A stretch of 11,327 nucleotides of DNA from Patescibacteria group bacterium (GCA_018896875.1 JAHILT010000083.1:1-11327), one strand, 5' to 3'; numbered from the stretch's first letter, positions 1 to 6,427 are shown. A program made the numbers and translations. The notes: a model not told the origin generated them from the letters alone.

Positions 1-35
1 TAACTTTTAACTTTTAACTTTTAACTTTTAACTTA
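1..35. repeat. Tandem 7-nt repeat (TAACTTT), about five copies
   Basis: The window opens with four exact copies of TAACTTT and a fifth ending in A (TAACTTA), just downstream of the stop codon of the small membrane protein gene. The array may continue beyond the window edge. The phrase TTTAACTTTTAA recurs near 2483 in the ligA-gatC gap, so it belongs to a wider set of simple intergenic repeats in this genome. A weak inverted repeat (AACTTAT at 30-36 with ATAAGTT at 42-48) joins the end of the array to the stop codon. It has no T-tract, so I do not call it a terminator. Confidence 0.85.
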
Positions 36-46
36 TTCAATATAAG

Positions 47-586
47 TTATTCTTCTAATAAATTCAACTCAATAAAAGCTTTTTTGTAGGATTTTAAAGC
101 CACGATTGCGTTTTCTTTCTTTAATTCCATGCTTGGATCTTTTATAATTTGCCTAGCTAAATTATGAGCATTTTTAATCTCCTCTAAAACCGCTAAGTTT
201 TCTTTCCTTACTAACTCTAATCTATTATCTAAATCACTTCCAATATAACCAGACATTTTTAAAATTTCATCTAAAATTTTATCTGCTTCTAAGATTGCTA
301 TTTTCCAATCTTGTTGATCAGAAGATAAAATTCTTTTTCTTATTTGTTCCCATCCTTTTAAAGACCTTCTTTTAGTAAGATTTCCCACACCAAAAATATC
401 CATATACTCTTCTGTTTTTAAATTAAAATAATCAGTTTTTATGAAAATATAAATAATCCCCCATAAAAACAAACCTGATAATAATAATGAAATAGAATGT
501 AACCATGGCAAATTAGAACTAATTAGTTCTTTGATAAAATTATAAAATTCTAATATATAATTAATAATTTCTTTAAAAGAATCCAT
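47..586 (-). CDS. Small membrane-anchored protein of a family seen in CPR genomes, function unknown
   Basis: This is a 179-residue protein with one membrane segment at about residues 29-50, followed by a charged soluble domain. The soluble part carries a pattern I recognise from a conserved CPR family: W79, DWKIAILEADKILDEIL at 93-109, GY at 113-114, and a C-terminal helix ending in YKKAFIEL (167-174). In relatives as I recall them, a stretch like AHKxRNxIAH stands where this protein has AHNLARQIIKD (140-150). That resembles the R-x4-6-H motif of HEPN domains, but here the final His is Asp, so any nuclease reading would be weak. The ATG lies only 4 nt after the gatA stop, so it is probably cotranscribed with gatC-gatA. 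No Shine-Dalgarno is visible. The function is unknown; the family placement is from memory and the membrane topology is inferred. Confidence 0.8.
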   Translation of the reverse strand: MDSFKEIINYILEFYNFIKELISSNLPWLHSISLLLSGLFLWGIIYIFIKTDYFNLKTEEYMDIFGVGNLTKRRSLKGWEQIRKRILSSDQQDWKIAILEADKILDEILKMSGYIGSDLDNRLELVRKENLAVLEEIKNAHNLARQIIKDPSMELKKENAIVALKSYKKAFIELNLLEE

Positions 587-590
587 TATT

Positions 591-2087
591 TTAATTATAC
601 AATTTTTCGTAAAATTGACCTATACCTAAAATATCTGATTCTCTAAAATGCTTACCAATAAGCTGAAATCCTACTGGCAGAGACGCGGACTTGCGCTGAC
701 TTAACGCTGAACTACGCTGAATTTTGTCTGCGTTAGTCTGTGTTTTGATGGGAATAGAAATAGCTGGAATTCCCGCTAAGCTAGCAGGAATGGTAAATAT
801 ATCAGATAAATACATAGAAAGCGGGTCGTTAGTTTTTTCGCCAATCTTGAAAGCAGATGTCGGAGTTACAGGTGCTAAAATAACATCAATACCATATCCA
901 TTTGGATCAAAGGCTTTGTCAAAATCTTTTTTAATAAGAGCCCTCACCTTCTGCGCTTGACTATAATAAGCGTCATAGTAACCAGAAGAAAGTACAAAAG
1001 TTCCTAATAAAATTCTTCTTTTAGACTCTGGTCCAAAACCAAAATCTCTATTTTTTTCATATAATTCTAAAAGATTTTTTGCTTTTTCTCTAGATCCATA
1101 ACGTATGCCATCAAGACGGGATAAATTAGCACTTACTTCTGCTGGCATAATTATATAATAACAAGAAAGAGCGTATTTTGTGTGCGGTAAACTAATTTTT
1201 TTAGTTTTAATTCCTAATTTTTCTAAGTCTTTTACTACTTCATTAATTTTGTCTCCAACATTTTTATCTAAACCTTCGGCAAAGTATTCTTCCGGAATTC
1301 CAACTTTCAATTTTTGAATATCTTCTATTTTAGGATTTAAAAGTTCGTCTCCATAACTCATTGAAACGCTGGTTGAATCCATATAGTCTTGACCGCTTAT
1401 TTCTTTGAATAAAATAGCCGAATCCTCAACTGTCTTGGTAAAAGGACCTATTTGATCTAAACTTGACGCCATAGCCGTAAGTCCATATCTAGAAACAGCG
1501 CCATAAGTAGGTTTTAAACCAACTACTCCACAAAAAGCGGCTGGCTGACGAATAGAACCACCAGTATCAGAACCTAAGGACGCTACGGCCATATCGGCTG
1601 ATACAGCTGCAGCTGATCCACCCGAAGAACCGCCTGGAACTCTTTCTAAATCATGCGGATTATGTGTAATTTTAAAAGCAGAATTTTCCGTAGAAGATCC
1701 CATAGCAAATTCATCCATATTGGTTTTTCCTAAAAACACAGAACCACTTTTTTTAAGTTTGGTTATAATACTTGCATCATAACTAGCTTTGTAATCTTTT
1801 AAAATTTTAGAAGCCGAAGTACAAGGCAATCCTTCTATTAAAATATTATCTTTTATTGCTAATAGCACTCCTCCTAATGTACCTGGTCCTTTTCCGTTAG
1901 AAATATTAATATCAACTTCTTTAGACTGTTCTAATGCTAAATTTTCACATAAATATAAATAAGCATTAATTTCTTTGTCTTTTCCTTTAATAAAACTAAA
2001 AAAATCCTTAGTCAGTTCCTGAGAAGAAAAATCTTTTTTTATTAATCCACGATGAACGCTCTTAATTGTTAGTCCTTTTATATCCAT
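591..2087 (-). CDS. gatA: Glutamyl/aspartyl-tRNA(Gln/Asn) amidotransferase subunit A
   Basis: GatA is the amidase subunit of GatCAB. It hydrolyses glutamine and channels ammonia to GatB, which converts misacylated Glu-tRNA(Gln) or Asp-tRNA(Asn). The amidase signature is complete: K79 in AIKDN, the cis-Ser S154 in PGGSSGGSAAA, and the nucleophile S178 in GSDTGGSIRQPAA, at the same numbering as I recall for S. aureus GatA. The length is 498 residues against about 485 usually. The excess sits in one place, about K448-S469, between AISIP and LPVGFQ. There the DNA (681-746) is a GC-richer short repeat related to one in ligA. The repeat keeps the frame and leaves the conserved C-terminal motif intact, so the enzyme is probably active. 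The ATG overlaps the gatC stop by one base (TAATG), which suggests translational coupling. gatB is not in the window. Confidence 0.97.
   Translation of the reverse strand: MDIKGLTIKSVHRGLIKKDFSSQELTKDFFSFIKGKDKEINAYLYLCENLALEQSKEVDINISNGKGPGTLGGVLLAIKDNILIEGLPCTSASKILKDYKASYDASIITKLKKSGSVFLGKTNMDEFAMGSSTENSAFKITHNPHDLERVPGGSSGGSAAAVSADMAVASLGSDTGGSIRQPAAFCGVVGLKPTYGAVSRYGLTAMASSLDQIGPFTKTVEDSAILFKEISGQDYMDSTSVSMSYGDELLNPKIEDIQKLKVGIPEEYFAEGLDKNVGDKINEVVKDLEKLGIKTKKISLPHTKYALSCYYIIMPAEVSANLSRLDGIRYGSREKAKNLLELYEKNRDFGFGPESKRRILLGTFVLSSGYYDAYYSQAQKVRALIKKDFDKAFDPNGYGIDVILAPVTPTSAFKIGEKTNDPLSMYLSDIFTIPASLAGIPAISIPIKTQTNADKIQRSSALSQRKSASLPVGFQLIGKHFRESDILGIGQFYEKLYN
681..746 (-). repeat. Short-unit repeat inserted in frame in gatA
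   Basis: On the coding strand this stretch is built of 9-13 nt units: ACACAGACTA, ACGCAGACAAAAT, TCAGCGTAGT, TCAGCGTTAAG, TCAGCGCAAG and TCCGCGTCT. It encodes residues K448-S469 (KTQTNADK...QRKSAS), which have no counterpart in GatA proteins I know. The last 23 nt match the end of the ligA repeat at 19 of 23 positions. Both read in the frame giving QRKSAS. It is visibly richer in G+C than the surrounding gene. Confidence 0.85.
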
Positions 2088-2377
2088 TACTTAAAAATAG
2101 ACGGAACTTTAAGATAATCGTCCTTTGTTTCCGGAAATGCTTCCTTGCCTTTTCCTAAATCCTTGACTGCATTAAATTCATCTTCTCTAACAACATTTTT
2201 TAAATTAGTTCCTCCTGTCATTGGAACAACATTAGAAACATTTAATTTTTTTAATTCTTCAAAGCAATCTAATATACCCTCAAAATCTTTTAAAAGCCTA
2301 GACTCTTCTTCTGGACTAATTTTAATTCTCGCCAGTTCAGATAAATGTTTTAAGTTTTTTTTGTCTATTTCTGCCAT
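2087..2377 (-). CDS. gatC: Glutamyl/aspartyl-tRNA(Gln/Asn) amidotransferase subunit C
   Basis: GatC is the small subunit that wraps around the GatA-GatB interface and stabilises the amidotransferase. The 96 residues match the family length and its landmarks: an N-terminal helix with LKHLSELARIKISPEEE (9-25), a second helix with FEGILDCFEELKKLN (32-46), the VPMTGGTNLKNVVREDE segment (51-67) and the C-terminal KVPSIFK (90-96), equivalent to the usual FxVPxxx end. The stop codon shares a base with the gatA start. The ATG has no clear Shine-Dalgarno. Upstream are AT-rich degenerate repeats that contain a possible promoter (2392-2420). It may also be read from ligA. Confidence 0.95.
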   Translation of the reverse strand: MAEIDKKNLKHLSELARIKISPEEESRLLKDFEGILDCFEELKKLNVSNVVPMTGGTNLKNVVREDEFNAVKDLGKGKEAFPETKDDYLKVPSIFK

Positions 2378-2384
2378 GGTAGTA

Positions 2385-2434
2385 AGTGTAAAATGTAAAA
2401 ATCAAAATGTAAAATGACAATGTAAAATATAAAA
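2385..2434. repeat. Degenerate AATGTAAAA repeat cluster in the ligA-gatC gap
   Basis: AATGTAAAA occurs at 2392, 2406 and 2419, with a variant (AGTGTAAAA) at 2385 and a decayed remnant (ATATAAAAT) just after. Spacings are 7, 14 and 13 nt. The rest of the 137-nt gap (to 2514) holds another AT-rich phrase, including TTTAACTTTTAA near 2483, which echoes the array at 1-35. No gene is seen here. The pattern looks like short low-complexity intergenic repeats rather than an array with unique spacers. Confidence 0.7.
2392..2420 (-). promoter_or_regulatory. Possible promoter of gatC-gatA
   Basis: On the minus strand TTGTCA (2415-2420) is separated by exactly 17 nt from TACATT (2392-2397), giving 5 of 6 and 4 of 6 matches to the -35 and -10 consensus. 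Transcription would start about 8 nt before the gatC ATG. Both boxes fall inside the AATGTAAAA repeat cluster, so a chance match in AT-rich DNA is a real alternative. Confidence 0.3.
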
Positions 2435-2514
2435 TTAAAAAATCTCAAAATTTCTAAATCTGGCCTCGTATCTCATATTCCATTTAACTTTTAATCTTGT
2501 TCTCAAGGTAGTAT

Positions 2515-4632
2515 CTATTCTAATAACTCCGAAAATTCTCTTTCTGTCAAAATTTTTATTCCTAACTGCTTCGCTTTCTCTGCCTTAGAACCAGGCTTGA
2601 CTCCAGCAACCACATAAGAAGTTTTTTTAGATACCGATTCGCTCGTGCTACCACCTAAATTTCTAATTTTTTCTTTTACTTCGTCACGACTCATCATTTC
2701 CAATCCTCCGGTCAATACAAAAGATAATCCTTTTAATTTGTTGTTATTTTTTTTCTGTTTCTCTATTTCAATTTTTACTCCAGTTTCTTCCATCTTTTTC
2801 AAAAGATTTATATTGCGTTTATCATAAAACCAAATATAAATACTTTCTGCTACTTTCGGCCCAATGTCTGGAAGTTTTTGTAAATCCTCAATAGAAATAT
2901 TTAGAAAAAAATTTATAATATCATTAATTTTGATTTTTGCCTGTCCGGCCAGGAATATTTGATTTTTATATTTAGAAATTACTTGAGAAGCAAGTAATTG
3001 TGATGTTTCCTCTCCTACGTGTCCTATCCCTAAACTATAAATAAATCTAGCTAATTTTATTTCTTTTTTAGCATTAATTTCTTCTACTATATTCTTAGCT
3101 GATTTTTCGGCAAATCTTTTTAAAACTACTATGTCACCTTCTTTTAGAGTAAAAATATCAGATGCATCATTAATAAGTCCTTCGTCTATAAAATTATTTA
3201 TTATTTTTGGCCCCATGCCCTCAAGATTAAATGCTCCACGAGACACAAAATGATAAAGAGCTTTTTTGTGCCTACCTCCACAATTCTTATTAGAGCACTT
3301 TAAAAAAACTCCTTCTTTTCTAACTTTGGCTCCATCAATAGGACAAACTTTTGGAGTTTTAATCTCTTCGGCTTTTTTAGGACGCAAATCTTTTAAAACT
3401 TTAGAAATTTTAGGAATAACATCACCTGCTCTAGATATAATAACTGTGTCACCTATTCTCACGTCTAATCTTTTAATCTCGTCATAATTATGAAGAGTCG
3501 CATGCGTAATAGTAGTTCCACCAACATTTACAGGTCTCAAAACAGCAACTGGTGTTAAAACTCCTGTGCGCCCAACTTGAATTTTAATATTTTCCACAAT
3601 AGTTTCTGCTTCTTTTGGTGAAAATTTAAAAGCTATTCCAGCTCTCGGAGACTTTCCAACAATACCAGCGTTCTCATATACATAATTATTATTAATAAGC
3701 ACTACGATACCATCTATTTCATAGTCTAGTTTTTTTCTATTGATTCCATTCCAATAATTTTGAAATTTAAAAACCTCATCTAAATTATTAGCACTTTTAT
3801 TATGAGAATTAATTTTAAAACCCCATGATTTTAAAACTTCATGTTTTTCTTCATGAGTTTTAATACCTAATTTTTCCAACTCATCCGCAGATGAGATAAG
3901 ATCATAAATAAACGAATCAAGTTTTCTGCTTGCAGTAACTTTAGAGTCTAATTGTCGTACAGAACCAGCGGCAACATTACGAGGATTAGCATAAACTTTA
4001 TCTCCTTTCTTTTCTTGCTCTTTATTTATTCTATTAAATTCTTTTTTTGATAAAAAAACTTCTCCTCTTACAATTAATTTTTTAGGAATTTTTATTTTTG
4101 CATTACTGTCATCAAGCACGAAGGGAATAGCTTCTACAGTTTTTAAATTTTGAGTAATATCTTCGCCTATTAAACCATTGCCACGAGTAGAACCTTGTTT
4201 AAAAATTTTGTTTTCGTAATATAATTCAACAGCCAATCCATCTAATTTCAGTTCGCAGTAAAACAAAGACGCGGATTTACGCTGATCTAAACGCGGATTT
4301 ACGCTGATATTTTTACCAAAATAATTTTCTAAACGTTCTAGCCACGCCTGCATATCTTCTTCAGAGAAAGCATCGTTTAAAGAAACCATTGGTTCTTTAT
4401 GCTCTACTTTGTTAAATTCTTTAATCGGTTCTCCGCCTACTCTTTGAGTTGGAGAATTCGATGTTATAAATTTAGGATATTGGTTTTCTAAATCAAAAAG
4501 TTCTTTTTTTAAAGAGTCTAAGACATCATCGGAGACAAGAGATTTGTCCAAAACATGATAAGCATAACGATATTTTTCTATGATTTTTTTAAGCTTTTCT
4601 ATTCTTTTTTTAACTTTTGAAATTTGAGTCAT
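2515..4632 (-). CDS. ligA: NAD-dependent DNA ligase
   Basis: LigA seals nicks in DNA during replication and repair using NAD+. The 705 residues show all domains in order. Domain Ia holds YH (25-26), D35 and D39, with Leu38 where E. coli has the NMN-contacting Tyr. The nucleotidyltransferase domain has catalytic K129 in CELKLDG, GSTRGNGLIGED (147-158), VRGEVF (188-193), NPRN (216-219) and LDYEIDGIVV (302-311). The OB fold covers about 328-415, followed by a zinc finger at 430-451, helix-hairpin-helix repeats at about 460-605, and a BRCT domain at 632-705 (LKGLSFVLTGGL). The zinc finger has C430, C446 and C451 but Asp433 in place of the second Cys. Residues 109-122 (ISVNPRLDQRKSAS) are an insertion encoded by a short DNA repeat just before the catalytic motif. 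The stretch from PMVSL to the catalytic Lys is about 11 residues longer than in E. coli LigA as I recall it. The ATG has no Shine-Dalgarno. A strong hairpin separates ligA from the pilin operon upstream. Confidence 0.97.
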   Translation of the reverse strand: MTQISKVKKRIEKLKKIIEKYRYAYHVLDKSLVSDDVLDSLKKELFDLENQYPKFITSNSPTQRVGGEPIKEFNKVEHKEPMVSLNDAFSEEDMQAWLERLENYFGKNISVNPRLDQRKSASLFYCELKLDGLAVELYYENKIFKQGSTRGNGLIGEDITQNLKTVEAIPFVLDDSNAKIKIPKKLIVRGEVFLSKKEFNRINKEQEKKGDKVYANPRNVAAGSVRQLDSKVTASRKLDSFIYDLISSADELEKLGIKTHEEKHEVLKSWGFKINSHNKSANNLDEVFKFQNYWNGINRKKLDYEIDGIVVLINNNYVYENAGIVGKSPRAGIAFKFSPKEAETIVENIKIQVGRTGVLTPVAVLRPVNVGGTTITHATLHNYDEIKRLDVRIGDTVIISRAGDVIPKISKVLKDLRPKKAEEIKTPKVCPIDGAKVRKEGVFLKCSNKNCGGRHKKALYHFVSRGAFNLEGMGPKIINNFIDEGLINDASDIFTLKEGDIVVLKRFAEKSAKNIVEEINAKKEIKLARFIYSLGIGHVGEETSQLLASQVISKYKNQIFLAGQAKIKINDIINFFLNISIEDLQKLPDIGPKVAESIYIWFYDKRNINLLKKMEETGVKIEIEKQKKNNNKLKGLSFVLTGGLEMMSRDEVKEKIRNLGGSTSESVSKKTSYVVAGVKPGSKAEKAKQLGIKILTEREFSELLE
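4267..4308 (-). repeat. Tandem 18-nt repeat inserted in frame in ligA
   Basis: Two identical copies of ATCAGCGTAAATCCGCGT (minus strand, 4291-4308 and 4269-4286) are separated by TTAG, a 22-nt period. Because the period is not a multiple of three, the copies are read in different frames: the first as ISVNPR, the second as DQRKSA. The third frame of this orientation contains a stop (GCG TAA), so two of three frames stay open. The insertion encodes residues 109-122 of LigA and is related to the repeat in gatA. Confidence 0.9.
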
Positions 4633-4663
4633 TATTATAGATAATTTAAAGAAAAATTCCTGA

Positions 4664-4696
4664 TTTCTAACGGCTCATATATTGAGCCGTTGGAAA
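4664..4696. terminator. Strong hairpin after the pilin operon, possible terminator
   Basis: A perfect 9-bp stem (AACGGCTCA at 4669-4677 with TGAGCCGTT at 4683-4691) closes a 5-nt loop. A further 4 bp pair beyond one mismatched position, which is a G·U wobble on the plus-strand RNA. It lies between the last pilin stop (4713) and the ligA start (4632). On the minus strand a run of five T follows only about 8 nt after the extended stem, so it is not a textbook intrinsic terminator. It could instead protect the 3' end of the pilin mRNA. Confidence 0.5.
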
Positions 4697-4712
4697 TGAC
4701 TTGAAATGAAGG

Positions 4713-5177
4713 TTAGTTCTCAATTTTTGGAAGATAAAATTTCTCACTAAAAGTATAAGAAGATCTCTGCGTGTCTCCTATATAGGTTTTCCCCGTAGAA
4801 GAAATTTCGTAATTGTTATAATCGCCCGAATCATCAAGTTCGCAAGTTGTTTCTAATTTCACTTCAATTCCATTCGTAATTTCATCAAATTCTGGAAACT
4901 GATCACAGTCATCATCATTTTCATCAGGACAATCAAGATCACATGCATCAAGTTTTTCAAAATTACCCTCATAAACTTTATAATGTATCCATTCCAATCC
5001 CGCGTCAGCGGCAAAAATAGCCTTAGAAGAAGATCCCGCGTCAGCACTCTGTCGTGTTTGGCGAGCAGTCAAAACACCAGACACAGCTATCGCGCTTATC
5101 ATTACCCCGGATAAAACCATAATCACAATCATCATTGCTTGTCCTTTATTATTTTTTCTTGTATTTTCTATATTCAT
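4713..5177 (-). CDS. PilX-like minor pilin / type IV pilus assembly protein
   Basis: This 154-residue protein (from the ATG) has a short basic leader, KGQ at 11-13, and a hydrophobic helix at 14-36 (AMMIVIMVLSGVMISAIAVS). It lacks the Glu5 of major pilins, as PilX-type minor pilins usually do. The following RQTRQSADAGSSSKAIFAADAGLEW (39-63) is typical of PilX-like proteins in CPR genomes. The acidic C-terminal globular part has four cysteines (79, 83, 91, 112) in a Glu/Asp-rich stretch. I chose the ATG at 5177, 4 nt after the stop of the upstream pilin. A GTG at 5198 in the same frame would overlap that gene and add seven residues. It is the last gene of a three-pilin operon and probably acts at the pilus tip or in assembly. 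That role is inferred from the family. Confidence 0.8.
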   Translation of the reverse strand: MNIENTRKNNKGQAMMIVIMVLSGVMISAIAVSGVLTARQTRQSADAGSSSKAIFAADAGLEWIHYKVYEGNFEKLDACDLDCPDENDDDCDQFPEFDEITNGIEVKLETTCELDDSGDYNNYEISSTGKTYIGDTQRSSYTFSEKFYLPKIEN

Positions 5178-5181
5178 ATTT

Positions 5182-5823
5182 CTAATATCTACTATCACCT
5201 CTAGGACTTACTGAAACTTGAAGATTAGTAAATGGAATTTTATCAGAAGAAATTTGCGTATTCTTCGTGCCAACTCTCAAAAGAATAGTTATTCTAGGAT
5301 AATATATATCAGAATAATCTACTCTAAAATTAGCAAACTCTACTCTTAAATTCTCGCTCACCATTCCATAAAAACCTTCGTCTGCGTCACATTCACGATA
5401 ATCATTGCCAACGCTCCGCTCTAGGAATGTCTTATGTCTATCCCAACGATAAACAATGTGGTTATTACCCCCAGATCCATAATGAAATCGCAAGCATTTA
5501 AATTGAGGCATATCTCCCGAGCCATCACCTACGATTGTATCTGCTCCAAAATCTTCTCCTTTGCGAATCATTCTTGTCATTTGCTCTAAAACTAATTGAG
5601 CATCACTATTAGCAGAAATTAAAGCAAGAGAGGTACGATGAGAACGTAATGATGTAATAAATATTCCAGAAACGACAGCAATAATAATACTGAAAACAGA
5701 AATAGCCACCAAAAGCTCTATCATTGTAAACCCAGCACCACTTTTTAAAGAAAAAGTGGTGCTGGGTAAACCCTCCACTCTATCTCCTTTCTTTTTTAAT
5801 AAATATTTAAATTTCTTAAACAT
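5182..5823 (-). CDS. PulG/PilW-like prepilin with an extended leader
   Basis: A clear class III signal is present: GAG^FTMIELLVAISVFSIIIAVVSG, with cleavage predicted after G31, Glu5 at E36 and a hydrophobic helix at about 32-55. The coiled N-terminal helix continues through LVLEQMTRMIRKGEDFG (77-93), as in PilW/PulG minor pseudopilins, and a globular beta-rich domain follows. Total length is 213 residues. The leader is 31 residues, long for this class. Its first 13 residues (MFKKFKYLLKKKG) already look like a complete leader, and the extra part is encoded by a perfect palindrome (5731-5766). I chose the ATG at 5823, 11 nt after the upstream pilin's stop. A GTG at 5778 preceded by AAAGGAG with 5-nt spacing is a serious alternative and would give a 16-residue leader. 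Prepilin peptidase (PilD) should remove the leader in either case. Confidence 0.85.
   Translation of the reverse strand: MFKKFKYLLKKKGDRVEGLPSTTFSLKSGAGFTMIELLVAISVFSIIIAVVSGIFITSLRSHRTSLALISANSDAQLVLEQMTRMIRKGEDFGADTIVGDGSGDMPQFKCLRFHYGSGGNNHIVYRWDRHKTFLERSVGNDYRECDADEGFYGMVSENLRVEFANFRVDYSDIYYPRITILLRVGTKNTQISSDKIPFTNLQVSVSPRGDSRY
5731..5766. repeat. Perfect 36-nt palindrome in the prepilin leader coding region
   Basis: CCCAGCACCACTTTTT (5731-5746) is followed by the 4-nt loop AAAG and its exact reverse complement (5751-5766). On the coding strand the palindrome is bracketed by GGGTTTAC on both sides, partly overlapping the arms. It encodes LPSTTFSLKSGAG of the pilin leader, ending at the peptidase site. 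No T-tract follows on either strand, so it is not an intrinsic terminator. Confidence 0.9.
5784..5790 (-). promoter_or_regulatory. Candidate Shine-Dalgarno for an internal GTG start of the second pilin
   Basis: The coding strand reads AAAGGAG, then five bases, then GTG (5778-5776) in the pilin frame. Most genes here lack any such site, so it stands out. Starting at the GTG would put the 36-nt palindrome about 10 nt inside the message start, where it could affect initiation. The upstream ATG at 5823 has no Shine-Dalgarno. Confidence 0.4.
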
Positions 5824-5834
5824 ATTTAATATAT

Positions 5835-6398
5835 TTATTTTTTCAAATTAACATTGTATTTAAACGCTTGAAGATTATAAAAATCATCTTTCACACTAAA
5901 ATCATAAGTTCCTCCCCTTGATGTCCAAAAAACTTTGGAAACAACTTCAATATGATCTGAAGATTTATTAGTAATAGTTATAATTCTTTTAAAATTAGTT
6001 TTATTCTTTTCTTCACAATTTGATTCGTATCTATAGTAACCACTTAAACTAAAACATAAAGAATCTCCGTCTACCGAAGACAATTCCGTATCGTCATAAT
6101 CAATTTCATATTCACTAATATCAGCATCAAAACCAGGAATATTATTCCATGCCATGGTTTCTTCTTCTGAGTCTAAGGTCATAATATTTCTATCTATTAA
6201 ATTTTTTACTAATTCAATCCCTTCGTTAGCTAAATTAACCGCAACGTATCTATCTGCGGTCACACGATTTAAACTTATAGATCTTGAAGTCAGAGTAAAT
6301 ACACCCATAATACCAATGGTAATAATAGATAAGGCAACGATAGCTTCTATCATAATTTGTCCTCTTTCTGTATGTTTTTTCATTTTTATTTTATTCAT
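5835..6398 (-). CDS. PilV-like prepilin (first gene of the minor-pilin operon)
   Basis: From the chosen ATG the protein is 187 residues. Its class III signal is ERG^QIMIEAIVALSIITIGIMGVFTL, with cleavage after G13, Glu5 at E18 and a hydrophobic helix at about 14-36. The following ANEGIELVKNLIDRN (57-71) is a hallmark of PilV-like prepilins in CPR genomes. The C-terminal globular part has two cysteines. Three in-frame ATGs are possible: 6407 lies inside a hairpin stem, 6398 at its edge, and 6383 just after it in A-rich open sequence, giving an 8-residue leader. None has a Shine-Dalgarno. I chose 6398, with 6383 nearly as likely. The gene heads the operon, 11 nt from the next pilin. The product should be processed by prepilin peptidase and join a type IV pilus or related secretion/uptake filament. 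Confidence 0.85.
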   Translation of the reverse strand: MNKIKMKKHTERGQIMIEAIVALSIITIGIMGVFTLTSRSISLNRVTADRYVAVNLANEGIELVKNLIDRNIMTLDSEEETMAWNNIPGFDADISEYEIDYDDTELSSVDGDSLCFSLSGYYRYESNCEEKNKTNFKRIITITNKSSDHIEVVSKVFWTSRGGTYDFSVKDDFYNLQAFKYNVNLKK

Positions 6399-6427
6399 CC
6401 CACACATAATAATTTATGTGGTGGGAT
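6397..6427 (-). promoter_or_regulatory. Hairpin at the predicted 5' end of the pilin operon mRNA
   Basis: CACATAA (6403-6409) pairs with TTATGTG (6414-6420) across a TAAT loop. The stem extends through CCCA/TGGG and AT/AT past a single bulged base, about 13 bp in all. With transcription predicted to start near 6431, this hairpin would form the very 5' end of the message and cover the ATG at 6407. It could stabilise the mRNA or limit initiation. It has no T-tract on the minus strand, so I do not call it a terminator. Confidence 0.55.

Noticed and set aside
30..48. Stem-loop AACTTAT/ATAAGTT as a terminator for the gatCA transcript
   Set aside because: Seven A/T-dominated base pairs overlapping the stop codon with no T-tract; likely chance in AT-rich DNA.
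724..960. Plus-strand open frame inside gatA
   Set aside because: It is antisense to highly conserved GatA sequence, has no ribosome site, and its predicted peptide follows the repeat and gatA codons. Similar antisense frames in gatC, ligA, the pilins and the FN3 gene were rejected for the same reason.
4634..4639. TATAAT on the minus strand directly before ligA
   Set aside because: It ends one base before the ATG, so transcription would start inside the gene. There is no -35 at proper spacing, and no alternative start codon nearby.
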